Source: Microcella sp. (GTDB lineage Bacteria; Actinomycetota; Actinomycetes; Actinomycetales; Microbacteriaceae). From it: a DNA stretch of 64,000 nt. The stretch lies in assembly GCF_019739195.1 (NCBI RefSeq), contig NZ_JAHHDS010000003.1:1426001-1490000 (forward strand), in the 5' to 3' direction. Position numbers and translations under genes: made by a program. Numbering within the stretch: position 1 is the stretch's first letter; the number at the start of each line of letters is the position of its first letter. A model generated the notes under the pieces. The model saw nothing but the letters and a program-made list of their open reading frames with translations. It did no database searches and was not told the DNA's origin. Below, piece by piece: positions 24,635 through 33,855 of this stretch.

Positions 24635-26589
24635 ATGGCCACCCGGGCGTCAGGCTCGAGCCAGAGCTGATCGGCAGGGGTGACGTCGAACGCCTCGTAG
24701 AAGGCATCAAGGTTGCGTACGATCTGGTTGCACCGAAACTCGTTGGGCGAGTGCGGATCGATCGACAGCAGCCGCAGCGCCTCTTCGGGGCGAATGGCGA
24801 TCTGCCAGGCCTGCGCCCACGACAAGAAGAAGCGCTGAGCGGCCGTGAGGCCGTCGATGACCGGCGGCTCAGCGCCGTCGAGCGACAGCAGGTAGGCCTT
24901 CCAGGCGATGCCGAGCCCGCCGAGGTCGCCGATGTTCTCGCCGATCGTGAGCGCGCCGTTCACGTGGTGGCCGGGCGTCTCAGTCGGTTCGAGCGCGTCG
25001 TACTGGGCGATGAGGCTTGCCGTGCGCGCCTCGAACGCCGTGCGGTCTTCTTCGGTCCACCAGTCGTGCAGTCGCCCGTCGCCATCGAAGCGCGAACCCT
25101 GGTCGTCGAAGCCGTGGCCGATCTCGTGGCCGATGACGGCGCCGATCGCGCCGTAGTTGGCCGCAGCATCCCGATCTTCATCAAAGAACGGAAACTGCAG
25201 GATGGCGGCGGGGAAGACGATCTCGTTAAAGCCGGGGTTGTAATAGGCATTGACCGTCTGCGGGGTCATGAACCACTCGTCACGGTCGATCGGCGAGCCG
25301 ATCTTCTTCAGCTCGCGCTGAAACTCGAACTCGCCGGCAGCCTGCACGTTGGCGAGCAGGTCGTCGGCGTCGATCTCGAGCGACGAGTAGTCACGCCAGC
25401 GGTCGGGGTAGCCGATCTTGGGCGTGAACTTCTGTAGCTTGTCGAGGGCACGCTCGCGCGTGGCAGGAGTCATCCACTCGAGCGTCTCGATGCTCTGGCG
25501 GTAGGCCTCGACGAGGTTTGCGACGAGGTCGTCCATCGCCGCCTTCGCGGTCGGCTTGAAGTGCCGCTCGACGTACGTGGCGCCGACCGCCTCGCCCATG
25601 GCGCGCTCGACGAGGGCGACGCCGCGCTTCCAGCGCGCGCGCAGTTCAGGGGCGCCGGTGAGCGTACGGCCGAAGAACGCGAAGCTCTCGTCGACGAAGG
25701 CGCTCGACAGATACGGTGCCATCGATCGCACGATCGCGTAACGCAGCCAGTCGCGCCACTCATCGAGGTCGCGACCGGTGAGCTCGGCAGCAATGCCATC
25801 GGTGACGTCGGGCTGGCGCAGCACAACCTCGGCGAGCGTCTCGGCCGGAATGCCGTAGCCATCGCGCCACGTCGCGAGGTCGACGCCCGCAACGCGCGCG
25901 GCCCAGTCGTTGAAGGTCGTGAGGTTGTAGGTCGCCTGAGCATCGCGGCATCTCACGGTGTCCCAGTGGTGCGCGGCGATGGCCGTCTCGAGGGCGACCA
26001 CGCGCTCGGCGCGAGCCGCGGCGTCGTCGAGGCCCGCGAGCGAGAGCATGCGCTCGACGTGCGCGCGATAGGCGGCGAGCGTCTCGGCATGCTTCTCTTC
26101 GCGGTAGTAGGCCTCGTCGGGCAGGCCTAGCCCGCCCTGCTCGACGAAGACAAGGTAGCGCTCGGGGTCGCCCGGGTCGTTGTCGACGAAGAGCTGCACG
26201 AAGCCCGGCACCCCGCGGCGCTCGAGGCGGCCGACGGTCGCGAGCAGAGCATCCACATCAGCGACCGCGTCGACCTCCGTCAGCAGCGGTGCCAGCGGTG
26301 CTGCGCCGAGGGCCTCGATGCGCTCGGCGTCCATGAAGCTCGCATAGAGGTCGCCGACCTTCTTCTCAAGCGTGCCGGCTTGAGCGTTCTGCGCCTGCTC
26401 GATGATCTCGCGCACGGCCTTCTCGGCTTCTTCGGCGAGCACCAAGAACGAGCCGTACCGCGCCTTGTCCTCCGGAATCGGCGTGCGGGCGATCCACTGC
26501 CCGTTCACGTGGCGGTAGAGGTCGTCTTGCGGTCGCACCGCGGGGTCGAGTTCTGCGCGGTCGATGCCGCTCGCAAGCACGTCAGTCAC
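24628..26589 (-). CDS. M13-family zinc metallopeptidase (neprilysin/PepO-like)
   Basis: The 653-residue protein starts at a GTG (VTDVLASGIDRAELDPAVRPQDDLYRHVNG), the normal beginning of the family. It has the zinc motif H-E-I-G-H in VIGHEIGHGFDDQGSRFDGDG, the third-ligand motif ENIGDLGGLGIAWKAY, and the substrate-binding VNAYYNP. The C-terminus reads ARVAIW, where M13 proteins commonly end C-x-x-W. It lacks a signal peptide or membrane anchor, as do many actinobacterial relatives, so it may be cytoplasmic. It degrades oligopeptides. The open frame extends well upstream, but that part is antisense to the MFS gene. Confidence 0.93.
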   Translation of the reverse strand: MTDVLASGIDRAELDPAVRPQDDLYRHVNGQWIARTPIPEDKARYGSFLVLAEEAEKAVREIIEQAQNAQAGTLEKKVGDLYASFMDAERIEALGAAPLAPLLTEVDAVADVDALLATVGRLERRGVPGFVQLFVDNDPGDPERYLVFVEQGGLGLPDEAYYREEKHAETLAAYRAHVERMLSLAGLDDAAARAERVVALETAIAAHHWDTVRCRDAQATYNLTTFNDWAARVAGVDLATWRDGYGIPAETLAEVVLRQPDVTDGIAAELTGRDLDEWRDWLRYAIVRSMAPYLSSAFVDESFAFFGRTLTGAPELRARWKRGVALVERAMGEAVGATYVERHFKPTAKAAMDDLVANLVEAYRQSIETLEWMTPATRERALDKLQKFTPKIGYPDRWRDYSSLEIDADDLLANVQAAGEFEFQRELKKIGSPIDRDEWFMTPQTVNAYYNPGFNEIVFPAAILQFPFFDEDRDAAANYGAIGAVIGHEIGHGFDDQGSRFDGDGRLHDWWTEEDRTAFEARTASLIAQYDALEPTETPGHHVNGALTIGENIGDLGGLGIAWKAYLLSLDGAEPPVIDGLTAAQRFFLSWAQAWQIAIRPEEALRLLSIDPHSPNEFRCNQIVRNLDAFYEAFDVTPADQLWLEPDARVAIW

Positions 26590-27863
26590 CCGCCAGAGCC
26601 TAATGGCCCGACCCGTGCAGCGGGCAGAAAAGTCAGTCCAGCGATGTCGCTGCGGTTCGGGATGCCCTCCGCGCGCCCCCCACCGCCGCCACCAGCACGG
26701 CCGACGCGAGCGCCGCAAGCGCCCCGGTCGCTGCCGCGACCCCCCCACACCGCTCCACCCACGCCCGCGAGTGGATACGCCACCGCGTACCACGCGTGCG
26801 ACGTCGAGAACCGCGCGGCGAAGACCGCGGGGCGGTCGGCCGTGGCGACGTCGCGCCGAATGAGGCGCGCGCTCGGTGTGCTGATCGCCGACGAGGCCGC
26901 GCCGAGCAGCAGCCAGAAGACGCCGAGGCCGAGCAGATCGAGCCCGGGCCCGGCTTCGATGAGCGCGACGACGGCCAGCACCGCGATGGCGGCGATGGCC
27001 CCGCCCGTCATGACAACCCGATCGGTGGTGCGCCTCAGCAGGGCCGGCAGCGCCAGCGCCACGAGAATCGACCCGGCGCCGAACAGGGCCAGTGCGATCG
27101 CGAGCGGCGTGACGACGTCGTCGACCTCGCCCTCGAGCCGCAGTGCGATGACGACGGTGTTGACGAGCACCGTCGCGTAGACAGCAGCCACGACGGCATC
27201 GAGCAGCGCGAGAAAGCGCGTCGACTCGATGGTCGCGATGAGCCGCAGCCCGCGCACGAGCCGCGAGACGAAGGGCTCGCCCGTGACGGGCGTGCGCAGC
27301 TGCAGGCGCGAAAGCAGCACGGCGATGAGCGAGAGGGCGAAGCCGACAGCGGTCACCGCGAACAGCCACGAGGTGGGCAGCAGTGTCACGAGCAGGGCGG
27401 CGAGCAGCGGGCTCACGAGCGACTCGAGGTCGTAGGCGAGCCGCGAGAGCGACTGGGCGGCGGTGTAGTCGCCTTCGTCGGGCAGCACTTCCGGAATCGC
27501 GGCCTGAAAAGTAGGGGTGAAGACGGCCGACGCGGTCTGCAGCAGCAGAATCGCCACATACAGCTGCCAGGCCTCGCTCACGACTACGAGCGAGAGCGCG
27601 ATCACGATGCGTGCGGCGTCGGCGCCGATGAGGATCGCGCGCGATGAGCGACCGGCGAGCAGCGCCGTCGCGATGGGCGAGACCACCACATAGGTCGCGA
27701 TGCGAATGGTGAGCGCGATGCTCAGCACGACGCCCGCATTGTCGCCCGCGATGCGCGCCGCGAGCAGGGCGATCGCGACCGTCAGCACGCCGGTGCCCAG
27801 CAGTGACGCCACTTGCGAACCGAACAGGGCGGCGAAGCGGCGGTCGCGCAGCACCGAGAGCAT
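26586..27863 (-). CDS. MFS transporter with a probable frameshift near its 3' end
   Basis: The first 360 or so residues are a normal MFS permease (MLSVLRDRRFAALFGSQVASLLG; many membrane helices). After AYPLAGVGGAVWG the frame turns into Gly/Arg-rich sequence that is not membrane-like. In the minus-strand G tract (7 C on the plus strand, 26740-26746), removing one base restores a hydrophobic last helix (VAAATGALAALASAV) and a stop at 26633-26635. As written, the frame reads on to 26586 and ends with a 4-base overlap on the M13 start. A homopolymer error or a true slippage site could explain it. The substrate is unknown. It is divergent from the MATE gene. Confidence 0.8.
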   Translation of the reverse strand: MLSVLRDRRFAALFGSQVASLLGTGVLTVAIALLAARIAGDNAGVVLSIALTIRIATYVVVSPIATALLAGRSSRAILIGADAARIVIALSLVVVSEAWQLYVAILLLQTASAVFTPTFQAAIPEVLPDEGDYTAAQSLSRLAYDLESLVSPLLAALLVTLLPTSWLFAVTAVGFALSLIAVLLSRLQLRTPVTGEPFVSRLVRGLRLIATIESTRFLALLDAVVAAVYATVLVNTVVIALRLEGEVDDVVTPLAIALALFGAGSILVALALPALLRRTTDRVVMTGGAIAAIAVLAVVALIEAGPGLDLLGLGVFWLLLGAASSAISTPSARLIRRDVATADRPAVFAARFSTSHAWYAVAYPLAGVGGAVWGGRGSDRGACGARVGRAGGGGGGRAEGIPNRSDIAGLTFLPAARVGPLGSGG

Positions 27864-27895
27864 GCACTGATGCTAGAGCGGGCTACGGTGGCGTC

Positions 27896-29215
27896 GTGAC
27901 CGACTCGCGCCCCCCACTCGGCCGCGCGCTCGATCGCGACATTCTCCGCCTCGCGGTGCCCTCTCTCGGCGCACTCGTTGCCGAGCCGCTGTTCGTGCTC
28001 ACCGACACGGCGATGGTCGGCCACCTCGGGGTCGAGCCGCTCGCGGGCCTCGGCCTGGCGAGCACGGTGCTGCAGACCGCGATCGGGCTACTCGTCTTTC
28101 TCGCCTACGCCACAACTCCCCTGGTGGCGCGACGGCTCGGGGCGGGCGACCCGCGCGGCGCGCTCAGCGCTGGGGTCGACGGACTGTGGCTCGCGCTCGG
28201 CATCGGCGTGCTGCTGCTCGCGGTCATGCTGCCCACGAGCGAGCTCGTCGTCGGCTGGTTCGGCGCGGCGTCCGCCGTGACAGCCGCGGCCCTCGTCTAT
28301 CTGCAGATCGCGTGGTGGGGCATTCCCGCGATGCTGCTGGTGCTCGCCGCGACCGGTCTGCTGAGAGGGCTGCAGGATGCTCGCACGCCGCTCATCGTCG
28401 CCGCGGCCGGCTTCGGCGCCAACATCGCGCTCAACGCGGTACTCATCTACGGGCTCGGGCTCGGCATTGCGGGGTCGGCGATCGGCACGGTCATCGCGCA
28501 GTGGGCCATGGCCGCCGTGCTCGTGGGCGTGTGCGTGCGGCACGCGCGCGCGGCGCGGGCCGCCCTGCGCCCGGGGCGCGCGGGCATCGCGGCCGCGGGC
28601 CGCGCCGGCTCGTGGTTGCTGTTGCGCACCGTGAGCCTGCGCGTCGCGCTCGTCGTCACGGTCGTCGTCGCGACGGGCTTCGGCACGACCGAGCTCGCGG
28701 CAACGCACGTCTGGTTCGCGATCTACAGCCTGCTCGCCCTCGCGCTCGACGCCCTTGCGATCGCGGGCCAGGCGCTCATCGGTCACGGCCTCGGCGCGGC
28801 AGAGGTTGATCGCGTGCACGCGATCACGCGGCGCCTGCTCGCCTGGGGTGCCGTCGTCGGAGTGGTGCTGGCGGTGCTGGTCATGGCGGGCATCCCGCTC
28901 ATTGCGCTCGTTATGACCTCTGATGATGCGGTGCGCGCCGCCCTGCCGCTCGCTCTCATCATCCTCGCGATCGGGCTACCGCTCGCAGGTCTCGTGTTCG
29001 TGCTCGACGGAGTGCTCATCGGCGCAGGCGACGGCCGCTATCTGGCGATCACCGGCGTGCTCAACCTGCTGGCCTATCTCGCCGTGCTGCCGTTCGTGAG
29101 AGAACTGGGCTGGCTGCTCGCCGCGTTCACCTTCGTCTACCTGGGCGCTCGCGCGCTGACGCTCGGCCTGCGCGCTCGCGGCTCGGCCTGGATCGTGACC
29201 GGCGCGACCCGCTAG
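27896..29215 (+). CDS. MATE-family multidrug/organic cation efflux transporter
   Basis: The 439-residue protein starts at a GTG (VTDSRPPLGRALDRDILRLAVPSLGALVAEPLFVLTDTA). It has the two six-helix halves of MATE transporters, with the family signature VLTDTAMVGHLG and GLLRGLQDARTPL in the first half. The two halves are joined by a basic loop. It belongs to the DinF-like branch and should export drugs or metabolites using a proton or sodium gradient. The stop overlaps the convergent ktrA stop by 4 bases. Confidence 0.9.
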   Translation: MTDSRPPLGRALDRDILRLAVPSLGALVAEPLFVLTDTAMVGHLGVEPLAGLGLASTVLQTAIGLLVFLAYATTPLVARRLGAGDPRGALSAGVDGLWLALGIGVLLLAVMLPTSELVVGWFGAASAVTAAALVYLQIAWWGIPAMLLVLAATGLLRGLQDARTPLIVAAAGFGANIALNAVLIYGLGLGIAGSAIGTVIAQWAMAAVLVGVCVRHARAARAALRPGRAGIAAAGRAGSWLLLRTVSLRVALVVTVVVATGFGTTELAATHVWFAIYSLLALALDALAIAGQALIGHGLGAAEVDRVHAITRRLLAWGAVVGVVLAVLVMAGIPLIALVMTSDDAVRAALPLALIILAIGLPLAGLVFVLDGVLIGAGDGRYLAITGVLNLLAYLAVLPFVRELGWLLAAFTFVYLGARALTLGLRARGSAWIVTGATR

Positions 29216-29907
29216 CGCAGTTGGCCGAACGCCTCGGCCTTCACCGTCGGCCCGGCGACGAGAATCGTGTCGTCGGGCTGCACGACAGTGTCGGAGTCGG
29301 CGTTGCACCAGGGCTCGCCGCCGCGCCGCACGGCCATAACAGTCACGCCGTACTTCTGCCGGATGCCGCTGTCGCCCAGTCGTCGGCCGATGACAATGCT
29401 GTTGGGGCTCATCTTCACGAGCGAGTAGTCGTTGTCGACGGGGATGTAGTCGAGCGCCGCGCCGCGCACGAGGTGGGCGACACGTCTGCCCATCTCGGCC
29501 TCGGGGTAGGTGACGTGCGCGACCCCGAGTTGCTCCAGAATGCGGCCGTGCTGATCGCTCGTCGCCTTCGCCCACAAGTGCGGAATCTCGAATCCGCGCA
29601 AGATGGATGCGGTGAGGATGTTCGCCTGAATGTCGCCGCCGATCGCGACCACCGCGCGGTCGAACTCGTGCACGGCGAGCTGCCGCAGCGTCTCTTCACG
29701 GGTCGAGTCGGCGCGCACCACCTGCGTGAGCTCGCCGTTGAGCGACTGCACGATCTCTTCGTCATTGTCGATGCCGAGCACCTCGGTGCCCGTCTCCATG
29801 AGTTCGAGGGCGAGCGCGCGACCGAAGCGACCGAGCCCGATCACGACGACCGAGTCTGCCTCGGCAATGCGCCCGGCCCGGCCGGTGCGGAAGGGTGACT
29901 TAGCCAA
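29212..29907 (-). CDS. ktrA: Potassium uptake regulator, TrkA/KtrA family
   Basis: The 231-residue protein has an N-terminal RCK nucleotide-binding domain (VVVIGLGRFGRALALELMETG, acidic D at the end of the second strand in VLGIDND) and a C-terminal RCK_C domain (about 140-231; MSPNSIVIGRRLGDSGIRQKYGVTVMAVRRGG). KtrA rings gate the KtrB membrane channel in response to ATP/ADP, and RCK_C domains of this type can bind c-di-AMP. The start overlaps the ktrB stop by 8 bases, which fits a two-component Ktr system. Confidence 0.92.
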   Translation of the reverse strand: MAKSPFRTGRAGRIAEADSVVVIGLGRFGRALALELMETGTEVLGIDNDEEIVQSLNGELTQVVRADSTREETLRQLAVHEFDRAVVAIGGDIQANILTASILRGFEIPHLWAKATSDQHGRILEQLGVAHVTYPEAEMGRRVAHLVRGAALDYIPVDNDYSLVKMSPNSIVIGRRLGDSGIRQKYGVTVMAVRRGGEPWCNADSDTVVQPDDTILVAGPTVKAEAFGQLR

Positions 29908-31264
29908 TGGAGGGCCTTTCTTTCGGAAGCTCGTAGAGGGTTCGGCGCTCGCGCAGCACGAGCGCGGTGCCGAGCGTCAGGGGGCCGAGTCGGCCGAGGA
30001 ACATGAGCACCATGAGCAGCGCTTGCGCCTCGGGCGGCAGGTCGCCGGTGATGCCCGTGCTCAAGCCGACCGTGCCGAAGGCGCTCGCGGCTTCGAACAG
30101 CAGCACGTCGAGGTCGAGGTGCGTCATCGTCATGAGCGCAACCGTCGCCGCGGCGACGGCAGCCGCCCCGAGAAGAGCAATCGTGATGGCCTGACGGTGC
30201 ACGGCGCGAGAGAGCCGCTTGCCGAAGATGTTGACGGCCCCGTCGCCGCGCAGTTCGGTGATGATGATGAACAGCAGCACCGCGAAGGTCGTGACCTTGA
30301 TGCCGCCAGCGGTGCCCGCCGGGCCGCCGCCGATGAACATCAAGATGTCGATGCCGAGCCACGTCTCGGGCTGCATGAGGCCCACATCAACGCTGTTGAA
30401 CCCGGCGGTGCGCGCCTGCACTGAGTGAAAGAAGGCGACGAGCAGGCGGTCGCCCCACGACATCGTGCCGATCGTGCCGGGATTGTTCCACTCGTTGGCC
30501 GCGATCCAGATCGTGCCGCCGCCGAGCAGCACAGCGGTCATGCTCAGCACGATGTTGGTGTTCATGCTCCAGTGCAGGGGGCGTGTGAACTCGCGACGCA
30601 GCTGCAGCAGCACCGGAAACCCGAGACCGCCGAGAATGATCGCGATGCACATGGGGATCGCGATGATCGGGTCAGTCGCGAAGCCGATCATCGAATCGGA
30701 GAACAACGAGAAGCCCGCGTTATTGAACGACGACACTGCGTGGAAGATGCCGAGCCAGGCCGCATTGACACCGTCGTAGCCGTACGCGAACGCGAACCGC
30801 AGCGACAGAATGACGGCGAGCACGGCCTCGATCGCGAGCGACGTCAGCAGAATGCCGCGAGCGAGTCGACCGGCGTCGCCAAGTGTGACGCTACGGTTCT
30901 CCGTTGCCGTCAATACGCGGTTGCGCAGGCGCATGCGGCGTGCCAGCGTCAAGCCGATCAGCGAGGCCACGAGCATGATGCCGAGCCCGCCCACCTGAAT
31001 GAGCACAATGATGACGATCTCGCCGAAGAGCGAGAATGCCGCGGGAGTGTCGACCACGATAAGCCCCGTCACGCAGACGGCCGAGACAGCCGTGAAGGCC
31101 GCATCGAGCACGGTAACCTCGGCACCGGGCTCGTGCGCCCAAGGCAACGACAGCAGGCCAGTACCGACCGCAATGACGGCGAGAAACCCCAGGACGACGG
31201 CTTGCGGGGCGTTGAGGCGAAAGCGTGTGAGGGCCGATGTGCTGCGGCCCCTCGAAAACGGCAC
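29900..31264 (-). CDS. ktrB: Potassium transporter membrane subunit, TrkH/KtrB family
   Basis: The 454-residue membrane protein has four selectivity-filter loops, each with the key glycine: VCVTGLIV, FNNAGFSL, ARTAGFNS and GTVGLSTG. These are the four M1-P-M2 repeats of the Trk/Ktr/HKT channels. It has a basic cytoplasmic start and ends just inside ktrA. Together with KtrA it takes up K+ in osmotic adaptation. No riboswitch-like leader could be recognised. Confidence 0.93.
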   Translation of the reverse strand: MPFSRGRSTSALTRFRLNAPQAVVLGFLAVIAVGTGLLSLPWAHEPGAEVTVLDAAFTAVSAVCVTGLIVVDTPAAFSLFGEIVIIVLIQVGGLGIMLVASLIGLTLARRMRLRNRVLTATENRSVTLGDAGRLARGILLTSLAIEAVLAVILSLRFAFAYGYDGVNAAWLGIFHAVSSFNNAGFSLFSDSMIGFATDPIIAIPMCIAIILGGLGFPVLLQLRREFTRPLHWSMNTNIVLSMTAVLLGGGTIWIAANEWNNPGTIGTMSWGDRLLVAFFHSVQARTAGFNSVDVGLMQPETWLGIDILMFIGGGPAGTAGGIKVTTFAVLLFIIITELRGDGAVNIFGKRLSRAVHRQAITIALLGAAAVAAATVALMTMTHLDLDVLLFEAASAFGTVGLSTGITGDLPPEAQALLMVLMFLGRLGPLTLGTALVLRERRTLYELPKERPSIG

Positions 31265-31321
31265 CCGCAGACTCTAGTACTCCGGCCGCAAAACGCAAGC
31301 GCCGGGCCCTGCGCACGACGA

Positions 31322-31351
31322 CGGGCGCCCGAGCCGAAGCCCGAGCGCCCG
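31322..31351 (-). terminator. Imperfect hairpin after the CsbD gene
   Basis: CGGGCGC and GCGCCCG pair around a mostly complementary interior with a CGAA-type loop, 18 bases downstream of the csbD-like stop on the minus strand and before ktrB. It is a plausible factor-independent terminator, though without a U-tract. Confidence 0.4.
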
Positions 31352-31368
31352 ATCGTGTGAGGCGAGAC

Positions 31369-31545
31369 TCAGTTCGTGACGGCGTCCTTGACGTCGTCAC
31401 CGGCCTGCTTGAGGTTGGCCGACGTCTGGTCGGCGCGACCTTCCGCCTCGAGCTCTTCGTTGTCAGTGGCCTTGCCAGCGGTCTCTTTCGCCTTGCCGCC
31501 GAGCTCTTCGCCCTTGTGCTTCATCTTGTCTGCTGCATCGTTCAT
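31369..31545 (-). CDS. CsbD-like general stress protein
   Basis: A 58-residue, highly charged, helical protein: MNDAADKMKHKGEELGGKAKETAGKATDNEELEAEGRAD. The repeated GKAKE.AGK.T pattern is the CsbD signature. Members accumulate in general stress responses in many bacteria, but the biochemical role is unknown. AAGGAG lies 6-7 bases before the start. The 202-base region upstream shows no clear sigma-B-type promoter. Confidence 0.9.
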   Translation of the reverse strand: MNDAADKMKHKGEELGGKAKETAGKATDNEELEAEGRADQTSANLKQAGDDVKDAVTN

Positions 31546-31747
31546 GGTCGACTCCTTGTCGTCGTCGGTTCTTTTGTCGATCTCGTGGATCGACCTCACC
31601 AACGGTGCCACTGCGCGCAGTCGACCGCGCCCCCTTGACTTCTCAGCAAGCCGTCGGCATCCTTCGCCTGCTGCGCCACTGTTAGCGTTGTCGGACGCGC
31701 TGCCTCCGGTCAACGAGCGCGAGCATCCTCTCTCTCGAAAGATCGTC

Positions 31748-33001
31748 GTGACTACATCTGCGGGCACTCGCCCCTCTCTCACCGCCTGGCGCCTCGCCGT
31801 GTTCGCGGTGTTCGCCATCAACGGCCTCGCGATGGCGAGCTGGTTCGCCCGCACGCCCGCTATCCGCGACGCGCTCGACGTGCGTACCGACCAGTTCGGC
31901 GTGCTCATCATGGGCATGGCAGCAGGCTCGATCGCCGGTCTGCTGGCGTCGTCGCACATCATTGCGCGCATCGGCTCACGCACGACGATTCTCATCGCCC
32001 TGGTGAGCTGCCTCGGTGCGCTCGCCCTCATGGGCTTCGGCTCTGAGACGCTCGGCTCGTTCGCCGTCACCTTCATCGCGCTCGTGGTCTTCGGGGCGAC
32101 GACGGGCATCACCGATGTGGCCATGAACGTCGAGGGTGCCGGGGTCGAGCAGGCTCAGGGCCGCAGCATCATGCCGTGGTTCCACGCGGCGTGGAGCATG
32201 GGCACGATCGTCGGGGCCGCGATCGCCGCGGGCATCACTGCGCTCGGAGTCTCGCTCGACGTGCACCTCGCCGGCATGGCCGTGCTGCTCGCGATCGCGG
32301 CTCTCATTGCCGTGCGCTCCCTGCCGCGTCATCGCGCCCTGCCCGGCCTCGATGACGACGGCCCCGGCCCCGCCACGACGACATTCCGCGAGCGCATGGC
32401 TATCTGGCGCGAGCCGCGCACCCTCGTGATCGGACTCATCGTGCTCGGCATGGCCTTCGCCGAGGGCTCGGCGAACGACTGGCTCGCCCTCGCCATGGTC
32501 GACGACCGCGGTGTGACCGAAGCGACCGGTGCTCTCTACTTCGGCCTCTTCGCCACGGCCATGACGGTCGGTCGCATCGGCGGCGTCTGGGTGCTCGACC
32601 GGTTCGGCCGCGTGCCCGTGCTGCGAGCCTCGGCCCTGCTCGCCATGCTCGGCATCGCCATCCTGATTCTCGTGCCCCACCCCGTTGCAGCCGCGATCGG
32701 CATCGTTGCCTGGGGGCTCGGCGCTGCGCTCGGATTCCCGGTCGGCATGTCAGCCGCCGCCGATGAGCCGTCGAAGGCCGCGGCGCGCGTCGCCGCTGTC
32801 GCGACGGTCGGCTACTTCGCCTTCTTGGTGGGGCCGCCTCTGCTCGGCTTCTTGGGCGAGCAGTTCGGCCTGCTCAACGCTTTCTGGGTCGTGCTCGTGC
32901 TCATCGCGCTCGCCTTCGTCGCGACGCCGGCCGCGCGTGAGAGCGGCGCGGCCGCGGGTGCGGCGTCGGCTGACGCCCCGTCGACGGATGCCCGCCCCTA
33001 A
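31748..33001 (+). CDS. MFS transporter
   Basis: The 417-residue, 12-helix permease starts at a GTG (VTTSAGTRPSLTAWRLAVFAVFAINGLAMASWFARTPAI). GITDVAMNVEGAGVEQAQGRSIMPWFHAAWSMG in helices 4-5 is typical of the YbjJ-like group of MFS proteins, often annotated as sugar or drug transporters. The region from 31546 to 31747 upstream holds no gene. An SDR gene follows after 10 bases, so the two may be co-transcribed. The substrate is unknown. Confidence 0.87.
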   Translation: MTTSAGTRPSLTAWRLAVFAVFAINGLAMASWFARTPAIRDALDVRTDQFGVLIMGMAAGSIAGLLASSHIIARIGSRTTILIALVSCLGALALMGFGSETLGSFAVTFIALVVFGATTGITDVAMNVEGAGVEQAQGRSIMPWFHAAWSMGTIVGAAIAAGITALGVSLDVHLAGMAVLLAIAALIAVRSLPRHRALPGLDDDGPGPATTTFRERMAIWREPRTLVIGLIVLGMAFAEGSANDWLALAMVDDRGVTEATGALYFGLFATAMTVGRIGGVWVLDRFGRVPVLRASALLAMLGIAILILVPHPVAAAIGIVAWGLGAALGFPVGMSAAADEPSKAAARVAAVATVGYFAFLVGPPLLGFLGEQFGLLNAFWVVLVLIALAFVATPAARESGAAAGAASADAPSTDARP

Positions 33002-33010
33002 GCTCACCGC

Positions 33011-33832
33011 ATGACGAGCTCTGCTTCCGCACGCCCGCCGCTGCCGCACGACCTCGACCTGACAGGTCGCGCGGCTCTCGTCACGGGGTGCGGATCTGCT
33101 CAGGGCATCGGATTCGCCACGGCTCGTGCGCTCGCCGAGCGCGGAGCCCGCGTCGTCATGACCGCCACGACCTCACGCATCGACGATCGCGTGGCCGAGT
33201 TGGCCGAGCTGGGGTTCGACGCTCACGGTGTCGTCGCGCGACTGGAGACCGAGCAGGCCGCCGGTGCAGCCGTCGCGGCCGCCGTCGACGCGGTGGGCGC
33301 GCTGAGCATCCTCGTCAACAACGCGGGCATGATCGCCACGGGTGAAGAGTTCCCCCGCGGCGACATCGAGATGAGCATCGGCGAGTGGCGCAGCGCGGTC
33401 GACGTCAACCTCACGAGCGTGTTCCTCGTGACACGGGCCGCGATCGCGGGCATGCGGTCGCAGGGCTGGGGCCGCGTCGTGAACGTGGCATCGACGACGG
33501 GCGCGGTGCAGGCCGCGCGCGACGACCTCGGCTACGCCACCGCGAAGGCCGGCGTGCTCGGCTTCACTCGCGGGCTCGCGGTCGACGAGGCCCGCCGCGG
33601 CATCACCGTCAACGCCGTGGCCCCCGGCTGGATCGCCACCGCCTCGCAGCTCGAGCAGGAGGCCGAGGAGGGCGAGCTCGTACCCCTCGGCCGCAGCGGC
33701 CGACCCGACGAGGTCGCGAGCGCGATCGCCTGGCTCGCCTCGCCCGGAGCGTCGTACGTCACCGGCCAGCTCATCGTCGTCGACGGCGGTAACGGCATCG
33801 CGGAGGAGCGCCGCCCGGGCCTCTGGGCGTGA
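33011..33832 (+). CDS. Short-chain dehydrogenase/reductase
   Basis: The 273-residue classical SDR has the NAD(P) site [10 protein letters not shown], the structural NNAG motif ([12 protein letters not shown]), the catalytic Ser in NVASTTG and the Tyr/Lys pair in [11 protein letters not shown]. The C-terminal [26 protein letters not shown] is the FabG-like ending. The substrate cannot be assigned. It sits between the MFS gene and nucS, all on the plus strand with short gaps. Confidence 0.92.
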   Translation: MTSSASARPPLPHDLDLTGRAALVTGCGSAQGIGFATARALAERGARVVMTATTSRIDDRVAELAELGFDAHGVVARLETEQAAGAAVAAAVDAVGALSILVNNAGMIATGEEFPRGDIEMSIGEWRSAVDVNLTSVFLVTRAAIAGMRSQGWGRVVNVASTTGAVQAARDDLGYATAKAGVLGFTRGLAVDEARRGITVNAVAPGWIATASQLEQEAEEGELVPLGRSGRPDEVASAIAWLASPGASYVTGQLIVVDGGNGIAEERRPGLWA

Positions 33833-33855
33833 CTCGACCGCTCTAGGCTGAGCGG

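Noticed and set aside
26590-27867. The M13 peptidase frame extends far upstream, giving a 1079-residue product.
   Set aside because: The extra part is Arg/His/Ala low complexity antisense or out of frame to the MFS gene. The family start is at the GTG at 26589.
29900-31368. A c-di-AMP (ydaO-type) riboswitch upstream of ktrB.
   Set aside because: The 104-base region before ktrB shows no conserved riboswitch core, only a hairpin that fits the end of the CsbD gene.
31546-31747. A gene in the 202-base gap between the CsbD gene and the MFS gene.
   Set aside because: Open frames there lack codon bias or recognisable motifs. The MFS start is the GTG at 31748.
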